A stretch of DNA of 51,426 bases from Ignavibacteria bacterium (lineage in GTDB: Bacteria; Bacteroidota; Ignavibacteria; Kapaibacteriales; UBA961). Every line of letters starts with the position of its first letter. The first letter of the stretch is position 1. The stretch covers positions 1-51,426 of the forward strand of contig CANLII010000015.1 of NCBI GenBank assembly GCA_947491315.1, in the 5' to 3' direction. A program made the position numbers and the translations under genes. The notes beneath the pieces are model-generated. The model saw only the letters and a program-made list of their open reading frames with translations. It was not told the origin of the DNA and ran no database searches. Positions 45,158 through 51,426 of this stretch are shown here, piece after piece.

Positions 45158-46630
45158 TCACTGTAAATATTGTGTGAGTAATTCATTCACCAATCTTGGA
45201 TTGGCTTTTCCTCCGGATGCTTTCATCACTTTACTGATAAAATAACCCATTAGATTGTTTTTTCCCGAACGATACTTTGCAATATTATCCTCCTCACCTT
45301 CCAATGCGGACAATACAATGCGTTCAACTTCTGTTCTATCGGATATTTGTAATAAACCTTTGTCTGCCACATACTTGGCAGGAGATATACCGGATTGCAA
45401 ATACTCCGCAAATACATCTTTTGCGATCTTACTGCTGATTTGCTCATCTGCGAACAAATCAACAATCTCTGCTATTCCACTTGGCTTGATATTTTCCGCA
45501 TGCATGATGCCTATTTTTTTATCTGACAACACTTTCAGGATCTCTGTCAAGATCCAATTGCTTACAAACTTAAAGCGCTCTTTGCTTTTAATGGCAAGCA
45601 GGGAGCAAGTGTTTTCGAAAAATAATGCAAGATGTTTATCTTCAATCAATATTCCGGCATCATAACCCGGAATACCATATTGATCCTGTAATCTGAGTTT
45701 CATCGCCAAAGGTAATTCAGGCAAATGTGACTGCTGCATATCAATCATATCCTGACTGATTCTCACATAACCCAAATCCGGTTCCTGAAAATAACGATAA
45801 TCATGTGCTTGCTCTTTCGAACGCATTTCTTTCGTGCAATGAGCAGATGCATCCCATTGCATAGTCACCTGCTGTACTTCACCGCCGGATTCTATCAAGG
45901 CAATATGTCTTTCAATCTCATAAGTGATCGCTTTTTCGACATTACGAAAACTATTGAGATTCTTAATTTCGGTTCTTGTTCCAAATACAGCATTACCTTT
46001 CAATCGCACAGATACATTCGCATCGCATCGGAGTGATCCTTCTTCAAGATTCCCATCACACACACCAAGATATCGAACCAATTGTCGCATCGTCATCATA
46101 TAACGATATGCCTCGGATGCAGAACGAATATCCGGCTCAGACACTATCTCGAGAAGTGGCATTCCCGCGCGATTGAAATCAACAAGCGTGTCTATGTCAA
46201 TATCATGCAGGGACTTACCGGCATCTTCCTCAATATGTATTCTTGTGATGCCGATGTTTTTCATCATTCCTTCTGCCATTTCAATGGTCACTGAACCTTC
46301 ATAACATATTGGATCATTGAATTGGGTAATTTGATAACCCTTGGAAAGATCTGGATAGAAGTAATTTTTTCTTGCAAATGCTGAAATCGATCTTATCGAG
46401 CATTTCGTTGCAATTCCAAGTAATACAGCCATTTCCACATGTCGGCGATTTAGCACAGGCAATGTGCCGGGATGTCCCAAGCAAATAGGACAGACAGTGG
46501 TATTTGGTATATCACTATATCCTGCTTTGCAAGAACAAAATGCCTTTGTATCTGTCAATAATTGTGCATGCAATTCAAGACCGATGACCGGCTCATATTT
46601 TGCAAGTATTTCGGGAGACAATTCTGGCAT
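45158..46630 (-). CDS. gatB: Aspartyl/glutamyl-tRNA amidotransferase subunit B
   Basis: A 490-residue GatB, the kinase-like subunit of GatCAB that turns misacylated Glu-tRNA-Gln and/or Asp-tRNA-Asn into Gln-tRNA-Gln and/or Asn-tRNA-Asn. YEPVIGLELHAQLLT opens the protein, with a zinc cluster in FCSCKAGYSDIPNTTVCPICLGHPG (four Cys). RKNYFYPDLSKGYQITQ, EEDAGKSLHD and FNRAGMPLLEIVSEPD are the core motifs. The YqeY-like tail domain (about 345-490) ends in SGGKANPRLVNELL. gatA and gatC are not adjacent. A TAATTTTGC box lies 70 bases upstream. It leads the gatB-ilvE-E1 group. Confidence 0.97.
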   Translation of the reverse strand: MPELSPEILAKYEPVIGLELHAQLLTDTKAFCSCKAGYSDIPNTTVCPICLGHPGTLPVLNRRHVEMAVLLGIATKCSIRSISAFARKNYFYPDLSKGYQITQFNDPICYEGSVTIEMAEGMMKNIGITRIHIEEDAGKSLHDIDIDTLVDFNRAGMPLLEIVSEPDIRSASEAYRYMMTMRQLVRYLGVCDGNLEEGSLRCDANVSVRLKGNAVFGTRTEIKNLNSFRNVEKAITYEIERHIALIESGGEVQQVTMQWDASAHCTKEMRSKEQAHDYRYFQEPDLGYVRISQDMIDMQQSHLPELPLAMKLRLQDQYGIPGYDAGILIEDKHLALFFENTCSLLAIKSKERFKFVSNWILTEILKVLSDKKIGIMHAENIKPSGIAEIVDLFADEQISSKIAKDVFAEYLQSGISPAKYVADKGLLQISDRTEVERIVLSALEGEEDNIAKYRSGKNNLMGYFISKVMKASGGKANPRLVNELLTQYLQ

Positions 46631-46699
46631 GCGAAATGTTAACTGTTTAAATCATGAGAATATTCTTGCTTCTTTGAAAAAGTAGCATGGAAATTTCTG

Positions 46700-46707
46700 C
46701 AAAATTA
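46700..46707 (-). promoter_or_regulatory. Probable -7 promoter box (TAATTTTG) for gatB
   Basis: On the minus strand TAATTTTG followed by CAGAAA fits TAnnTTTG, 70 bases before the gatB start, in the 154-base divergent spacer with the DUF2795 gene. It is identical to the lipA box. Confidence 0.42.
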
Positions 46708-46716
46708 GTTTTTTTT

Positions 46717-46730
46717 GCGCATATTTGCGC
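46717..46730. promoter_or_regulatory. Palindrome in the gatB/DUF2795 divergent promoter region
   Basis: GCGCA-TATT-TGCGC is a perfect 5-bp inverted repeat next to the gatB box. The plus strand reads CATATTTG, one base from the TAnnTTTG box, 57 bases before the DUF2795 start. It may be an operator or only part of the plus-strand promoter. Confidence 0.3.
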
Positions 46731-46784
46731 CCTCACTACGCAATCTTGTCTATTTACCACTAACATAAAACTGATGGATGCCCT

Positions 46785-47024
46785 ATGTTTTGGACACCTG
46801 AACTAGCTTATACGCTCGAAGACGCTCCTTGGCCAGCAACTAAAGATGAATTGATTGATTATGCCGAGAGAACCGGAGCACCTTCTCAAGTTCTCGAAAA
46901 TCTCTATGAATTGGACGATAATGATGAACTGCATGAAGGCATAGAAGATCTTTGGCCTGAATTTGAGAATAATGATGATACATTGTTTTTCGATGATGAA
47001 GATGAAAACAGTTATTATGACTGA
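46785..47024 (+). CDS. DUF2795 domain-containing small acidic protein
   Basis: A 79-residue acidic protein. WTPELAYTLEDAPWPATKDELIDYAERTGAPSQVLENLYELDD-D is the DUF2795 pattern, a small helical domain widespread in Bacteroidota, Chlorobiota and Ignavibacteria with no known role. EDLWPEF and an Asp/Glu-rich tail (NNDDTLFFDDEDEN) follow. The ribosome-binding site is not obvious. It is divergent from gatB and 58 bases before the BamA-like gene on the same strand. Confidence 0.85.
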   Translation: MFWTPELAYTLEDAPWPATKDELIDYAERTGAPSQVLENLYELDDNDELHEGIEDLWPEFENNDDTLFFDDEDENSYYD

Positions 47025-47082
47025 TCGAATGCATCATCATTCAACACAATTCTTACTTCCCGGGTGAGTAGAAAAGAGGTAT

Positions 47083-49266
47083 ATGAAGAAGATCTTCACA
47101 TCAATACGATTTATTATCCTCTTCTGCTGTCTTGCTGCACTCTGTCATACATTGTCAAAAAGCGCGGAAACGCGCCGTTTCGCATTAAAGTCCATACGCA
47201 TTTATGGGAATGCGCATCTCCCTTCTCCACAAGTACTCAATGCACTGAATATCACGCTTCCAAGCGAATTGGAATTGAATCATTTCCTTGATTGGAATGA
47301 TGTGTTCACACCCGAATTGTACAAACTCTATTATCCCTCTGATACAAAAGGGAAAATCCGCATTGCTTTGGACTCCGTTCTATTGATGAATAGAATCGAG
47401 ATACTGCAAAATCTCTATCAACGCAAAGGGTATTTTGATGCAAAGGTACAACTGGACATATCCATTGATTCAACAGGAATCGGTGTCCTCGAAGTGCACT
47501 GCAAAGAGGGAAGGAAATATTCGCTATCAGATTTACTCATCACCGATACCGCGCTAGAACAGACCATTCCATGGAATACCATTCAGCATGACTTTCGTTT
47601 AATACTTCCTAGGTTTTATGATGAGGATAGTTTGGTAAACTTGCTGAACACTTCATTTCAGCATCTTTTGGAAAAGGGATATGCCTTCTTGGAGTATCGC
47701 ATTGAACAAGTAATGATTGATACAGTCAATAAAACTGTGATATCAGTCATTCGCATGCAAAACCCTGAACGATATCGCGTGAAAAGTGTTGAGTTTGAAC
47801 ATATATCTTCAGGCGGAAAAACACTACAAGATGATTTGTTGAAGAGATTGCTCTTCATAAAGCCGGATACATGGCTTTCACCACAAACGGTGAATAGATC
47901 AAAGAATCAATTGATCGGTTTATCATTCTTTTCAGAAGTATCGGAAAGCAAAAAGAAATTCATAACGGAAACAGACACACTGGCATCTGTTTCTTATATC
48001 ATGAAATATAAAAAACCTGAAGAAGTTGTATTCTCCGTATTTCTTAATCGTACAACCATGGACAACTTTCTGAACATGGGTTTAGAAGCTTCCTATTCCG
48101 ATTTGCTTATTTCAGAAACGGGTAACTCTTTTTCCATCTTCTCACGATTGCTCGCACAGGATGTGTCGAATACACTCTTTTCAACGCAGAGAGGACTCGA
48201 ATTTGAATACTCCATCGGTACTAGTTTTAATCAACCATTCGCTTTTTTCTTGGGTGAACATAGAGTTCCACTGACTTATTCAGCTCAAGTTTCACTGAGA
48301 AATTTACCAAGTAATTTAAAATTGCTAACCCCACAACTCCGCATTTCAAATTTCAATACTTTTCCGGAATGGACCCTCTTTTCGAATCTCAATTTTGATG
48401 TAACTTTGGATTTCACGCGATTGATTAATTTCACATTGGATGAAACCGATCCGAATGATCCACTCTATCGTTTGATTGCACCCTATGTATCTCTCAGTGA
48501 TTATTATAAAAATTCTCCTTTCAGTCCGGCATCATTCACACTAGGTCTTACGCTAACCGGAGACAGAAGAAATTCCGTGATCACTCCATCAACAGGATAT
48601 TTTCTCACACTTCCACAAATCGAATATTCGCCTAATGTTGGTTATTCACATTTCCTTCGATTATTTTCTCAGTTTCACACCTTCACACCGGTGACTAAAC
48701 AATTGGTTTTTGCTACAAAAGTAAAAGTTGGTCATATCATCAATTGGGGTTTTACTGATAGTGATAATTCTACACCTCCTTTTGAAAAACATTTCTTTGC
48801 TGGTGGAGCAAACTCCGTTCGTGCATGGGCTTCTCGCGGTTTAAAAGATGCCGAATCTTCGATCGATGATTCACTTGCCAGCAGAATCTCGCAACTCTCA
48901 GCCATCATTGGTTCAGCAAGTCTCGTGGAAGGCTCCATTGAATTGCGCTATTCATTTCCAAAACCAAAAGTGGGGACTGAATTTTGGGCAGACAAAATTG
49001 CTCGCTCGGGTGTAGTACTGTTTTTTGATTGGGGTAATTCGTTCAATCGACTCACTCCGAGTACGTATAATTTGGCAAGTATTTCACGCATATTCAATCC
49101 CGCAAATTGGGGATATGGATATGGAATAGGTTTTCGATTCGATACGCCTGCAGGACCTTTCCGACTCGACATGGCATTTCCATTATATGATCCAAATAGT
49201 GCATCATTCAATACTCCACAATTTTCAACAGCACAATATCATATCGGATTGGGTCATGCATTTTGA
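47083..49266 (+). CDS. BamA/TamA-family (Omp85) outer-membrane protein
   Basis: A 727-residue outer-membrane protein. Residues 1-28 are a signal peptide. POTRA-like segments follow (FALKSIRIYGNAHLPSPQVLNAL, YRVKSVEFEHIS, with VNRSKNQLIGLSFFSEVSE). The beta-barrel occupies about 310-727 and contains GGANSVRAW, the variant of the VRGF/Y loop motif that marks Omp85 proteins, and ends GLGHAF with the C-terminal aromatic expected of barrel proteins. It is shorter than classical BamA, so it is either a second Omp85 (TamA-like, or for T9SS/outer-membrane insertion) or a divergent BamA. GAGG precedes the ATG. The mnmE start overlaps its last 11 bases. Confidence 0.88.
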   Translation: MKKIFTSIRFIILFCCLAALCHTLSKSAETRRFALKSIRIYGNAHLPSPQVLNALNITLPSELELNHFLDWNDVFTPELYKLYYPSDTKGKIRIALDSVLLMNRIEILQNLYQRKGYFDAKVQLDISIDSTGIGVLEVHCKEGRKYSLSDLLITDTALEQTIPWNTIQHDFRLILPRFYDEDSLVNLLNTSFQHLLEKGYAFLEYRIEQVMIDTVNKTVISVIRMQNPERYRVKSVEFEHISSGGKTLQDDLLKRLLFIKPDTWLSPQTVNRSKNQLIGLSFFSEVSESKKKFITETDTLASVSYIMKYKKPEEVVFSVFLNRTTMDNFLNMGLEASYSDLLISETGNSFSIFSRLLAQDVSNTLFSTQRGLEFEYSIGTSFNQPFAFFLGEHRVPLTYSAQVSLRNLPSNLKLLTPQLRISNFNTFPEWTLFSNLNFDVTLDFTRLINFTLDETDPNDPLYRLIAPYVSLSDYYKNSPFSPASFTLGLTLTGDRRNSVITPSTGYFLTLPQIEYSPNVGYSHFLRLFSQFHTFTPVTKQLVFATKVKVGHIINWGFTDSDNSTPPFEKHFFAGGANSVRAWASRGLKDAESSIDDSLASRISQLSAIIGSASLVEGSIELRYSFPKPKVGTEFWADKIARSGVVLFFDWGNSFNRLTPSTYNLASISRIFNPANWGYGYGIGFRFDTPAGPFRLDMAFPLYDPNSASFNTPQFSTAQYHIGLGHAF

Positions 49267-50608
49267 CACTCATACCACCATTTGCTCACTCATCACGCCT
49301 CCGGGATTGAGTGGAGTTGCCATGATTCGACTGTCAGGTTCCGATGCATTCTCCATCATCAATCGACATCTTCATAGTGATATAAAACACAAAGCATCGC
49401 ATACAATTTCTTATGCCGTTTTTCTTGATACAAATCATCCGATTGATACCGTGACGATTTTCAAGTATGATGGTCCTCATTCTTATACAGGTCAGGATAC
49501 AATCGAAATTGGTTGTCATGGAGGCTTGATTGTTCCCAAGAAAATCATTGAATTGCTTCTGCAATCAGGCGCACATATGGCTCAGCCAGGAGAATTCACA
49601 CTTCGGGCTTTTCTCAATGGCAAGTTAGATTTAACACAAGCAGAGGCCGTGAATGATATTATTCATTTGCAATCACCTGCAGCATTGGAAAGTGCTTCAA
49701 GACAACTCATAGGTTCTTTTTCGAAAGAATTATCCGCACTCCGTGATGCCACCGAACGCTTATTCAAATACATGATACTTGATTTTGATTTTTCACAAGA
49801 AGACATACAGCTTGTGTCTGAAGAAAAACTCATATCGGAATTGCAAGCATTGTCTTTGACCGCTGAACGCTTCATTGAAAGCTATGATACAGCCAAGACT
49901 TTACGAAGTGGACATCAAGTGCTCTTACTGGGTTTTCCCAATGCAGGAAAATCAAGCATATTCAATGCGATGCTTGGATATGCGCGCTCCATAGTGAGTG
50001 ATATTCCTGGTACGACAAGAGATTTTGTGGAGGGTTCCATGATCATTGATGGAATTCATTTCACCTTGATTGATACTGCAGGCATCCATGAACAAACGGA
50101 AGATGCGATTGAAATTGAGGGTATTGCATATTCGAAGTCACTCATCAAAAGAGCCACCATCATTCTCATCATCAATGATATCACTTGTGGGGAACAATAT
50201 TCACAATCATTGATTGATCTTGTTCAGAAAGAACATCCGAGTGTGCAGTACAAACTTGTGCAGAACAAGTGTGATCTTATTGATCATATTTCTACAGATT
50301 CTGTTGACCTCTACATCTCCGCAAAAGAAGCAGATGGTCTGCAAAACATCATTGCATATTTATCTTCAATGGCCAAAGAGACTGATACGCATAATGCATT
50401 TCTCCTCAATGAAAGACAGGCCATATTGCTAAAAGAATATCTTTCTGCAATTCAAAGAGCGCTTATATTAACAAAAGATGGAATGACCACCGATGTGCTC
50501 GCGATTGAATTGCGCTCCGCACTCGATACGATTGGTTTGATTTTGGGAACAGTCTATACCGAAGAATTACTCAATGATGTATTTGCCAATTTTTGTATTG
50601 GGAAGTAA
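49256..50608 (+). CDS. mnmE: tRNA modification GTPase MnmE (TrmE)
   Basis: A 450-residue GTPase that works with MnmG to place the carboxymethylaminomethyl group on U34 of certain tRNAs. N-terminal tetrahydrofolate-binding domain: ITPPGLSGVAMIRLSG, YTGQDTIEIGCHGG, PGEFTLRAFLNGKLDLTQAEAV. G domain: GFPNAGKSS (G1), DIPGTTRDF (G2), DTAGIHE (G3), NKCDL (G4). The final CIGK is the catalytic Cys motif. Start 49256 gives the standard N-terminus and overlaps the preceding gene by 11 bases; the frame opens at 49187 inside that gene. A terminator follows. Confidence 0.97.
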   Translation: MHFDTHTTICSLITPPGLSGVAMIRLSGSDAFSIINRHLHSDIKHKASHTISYAVFLDTNHPIDTVTIFKYDGPHSYTGQDTIEIGCHGGLIVPKKIIELLLQSGAHMAQPGEFTLRAFLNGKLDLTQAEAVNDIIHLQSPAALESASRQLIGSFSKELSALRDATERLFKYMILDFDFSQEDIQLVSEEKLISELQALSLTAERFIESYDTAKTLRSGHQVLLLGFPNAGKSSIFNAMLGYARSIVSDIPGTTRDFVEGSMIIDGIHFTLIDTAGIHEQTEDAIEIEGIAYSKSLIKRATIILIINDITCGEQYSQSLIDLVQKEHPSVQYKLVQNKCDLIDHISTDSVDLYISAKEADGLQNIIAYLSSMAKETDTHNAFLLNERQAILLKEYLSAIQRALILTKDGMTTDVLAIELRSALDTIGLILGTVYTEELLNDVFANFCIGK

Positions 50609-50630
50609 GTATAGAACATAGAGAATATTA

Positions 50631-50661
50631 AAAAAAAGCCCGAACTGTATTGCTCGGGCTT
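50631..50661. terminator. Bidirectional terminator between mnmE and the small secreted-protein gene
   Basis: AAGCCCGA (50636-50643) pairs with TCGGGCTT (50654-50661), 8 bp with a 10-base loop. The plus strand continues CTTTG and ends mnmE; the minus strand continues into eight T and ends the 50683-51090 gene. It sits 22 bases from each stop codon, serving both convergent genes. Confidence 0.85.
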
Positions 50662-50682
50662 CTTTGTATATGTCATAATGCA

Positions 50683-51090
50683 TCAAAAACAAGCTGTGTT
50701 TCTATATGGATTGCCTTCATATGTCGACAGTTCATTATCAATGGTATATGTAAACTTCTTTCCATCCTTTTTTCTGGTATAGTATACATATACCCAATTT
50801 CCATCAAATTCAAATTCATACGTTCCATTATGAGAACCATTAAAGTACTCATAATAGACATCCGTATATGCTCGCCCCTTTGACTCCTTGGTTTTGATGA
50901 ATTTCAAAGGAATGTATTCGGTTTTTCCTTTGTATAATAGATCACTAGCTCTCCCTTCTTCAGGAAAATAAACGCTGAATCCATTATTAGGATTTTTATC
51001 ATTTAAGAAGCACATAAAATATGGATCTGCATTCAAACCCGAGATTTGAAAAAATACCAAGCATAGACTAATTATAAACACATGTTTCAT
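50683..51090 (-). CDS. Small secreted protein of unknown function
   Basis: A 135-residue protein with a clear signal peptide (MKHVFIISLCLVFFQISGLNA, cleavage near 21). The mature part is rich in Tyr, Phe, Asn, Lys and Gly (VYYEYFNGSHNGTYEFEFDGN, YVYYTRKKDGKKFTYTIDN) and probably all-beta. Cys27 and Cys134, near the two ends, could pair. I recognise no family. It is a single-gene unit, with a shared terminator on its 3' side. No TAnnTTTG box was found in its upstream region. Confidence 0.7.
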   Translation of the reverse strand: MKHVFIISLCLVFFQISGLNADPYFMCFLNDKNPNNGFSVYFPEEGRASDLLYKGKTEYIPLKFIKTKESKGRAYTDVYYEYFNGSHNGTYEFEFDGNWVYVYYTRKKDGKKFTYTIDNELSTYEGNPYRNTACF

Positions 51091-51293
51091 TGATGATCCT
51101 AAATAGTATTGATTGTAAAAATGTTAGAGGAAAGATATACGTTTTACACTGTATTATTCTTGGCAGATAAATCATTTAATCACTACCAAATATATGGAAA
51201 CTATTGAGTTATGATTAGACCTATTCTAAGTGAACACCCTTGATATGAGTACATAATTTGCCCCTATTCATCCCCGGTACCCATAACCAATGC
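51091..51293. other. Short spacer
   Basis: Two hundred AT-rich bases between the small secreted-protein gene and the photolyase fragment, both reading leftward. I see no gene, hairpin or repeat; the promoter of the small gene is expected here. Confidence 0.3.
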
Positions 51294-51426
51294 CTATACT
51301 TTCGGTCTCACAAATCGCTTTAGAATCTTCTTTCCTTCCTCTTTGGCTTCATCGGTTTTTCTGATCTTCCACAATTGTTCGGTTTTCTTTCTTGTGTCTT
51401 CCAATTGCACGATTGGTTTGGGATAA
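51294..51426 (-). CDS. C-terminal end of a probable DNA photolyase/cryptochrome (5' part outside window)
   Basis: Forty-three codons before a TAG stop, continuing past the right edge. The visible sequence (YPKPIVQLEDTRKKTEQLWKI, then RKTDEAKEEGKKILKRFVRPKV) matches the conserved C-terminus of FAD-binding photolyases, where YPxPIVDxxxxR follows the FAD-binding helices. The D after PIV is Q here. Photolyases repair UV-induced pyrimidine dimers using light. The catalytic part is not visible, so the subfamily (CPD, 6-4, CRY-DASH) is undetermined. Confidence 0.65.
   Translation of the reverse strand, partial: YPKPIVQLEDTRKKTEQLWKIRKTDEAKEEGKKILKRFVRPKV

Noticed and set aside
1-51426. Defence islands, toxin-antitoxin pairs, prophage or CRISPR loci, riboswitches
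   Set aside because: I looked on both strands and found no supporting genes, repeats or conserved aptamer sequences.

Overview
The window comes from an AT-rich Gram-negative bacterium of the Bacteroidota/Chlorobiota assemblage. Ignavibacteria or Kapabacteria relatives fit best, but no rRNA is present to settle this. The evidence is: secreted giants ending in type IX secretion (T9SS) sorting domains, a DUF2795 protein, seven TAnnTTTG-type promoter boxes in front of genes, a tRNA without encoded CCA, and an Omp85-family outer-membrane protein. Genes are densely packed, mostly on the minus strand, with many 1-4 bp start/stop overlaps. No transposase, integrase, phage gene, CRISPR array or rRNA was seen.

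Layout. 1-3748: the first 1249 codons of a secreted beta-helix protein running off the left edge. 4125-7358: scpB, dnaK and a small heat-shock protein. 7640-9108: ispF coupled to a Gfo/Idh/MocA oxidoreductase, whose 3' end overlaps that of arsM (9082-9927). 9993-12589: ccoI and the tiny ccoS. 12707-13504: an omega-amidase/nitrilase. 13515-14919: an M43 metalloprotease lipoprotein flanked by GC-rich inverted repeats. 14920-21131: a tricorn-like protease, a class V aminotransferase, a LiuC-like hydratase and a secreted protein. 21128-26530: a tightly coupled minus-strand block (secreted protein, FAD oxidoreductase, lipA, MBL hydrolase, YjbQ, AtuA-like). 26608-40769: four consecutive secreted proteins, three with clear T9SS sorting domains, including a 2373-residue beta-helix protein. 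40862-46630: a TPR membrane protein, tRNA-Arg(CCG), a fused 2-oxoacid dehydrogenase E1, ilvE and gatB. 46785-50608 (plus strand): DUF2795, a BamA/TamA-like protein and mnmE. 50683-51426: a small secreted protein and the C-terminal end of a probable photolyase.

How the genes fit together. The 26.6-40.8 kb block looks like a cell-surface export locus. It combines Pmp-like GGA/FxxN beta-helix repeats, dockerin-like and cohesin-like segments and T9SS tails, which could form a surface-attached assembly (inference). A second theme is branched-chain amino-acid metabolism: IlvE next to a 2-oxoacid dehydrogenase E1, lipoyl synthase, a methylglutaconyl-CoA-hydratase-like protein and an AtuA-like protein. 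CcoI/CcoS indicate a cbb3 oxidase encoded elsewhere.

The most unusual observations are the surface-protein block with its cohesin/dockerin-like parts, the tandem duplication in the 906-residue protein, an FAD oxidoreductase that stops before its last expected FAD-binding motif, the lysine-rich tail on E1, the GC-rich inverted repeats around the metalloprotease, and the recurring TAnnTTTGC promoter box. No gene here proves a new defence or mobile system.
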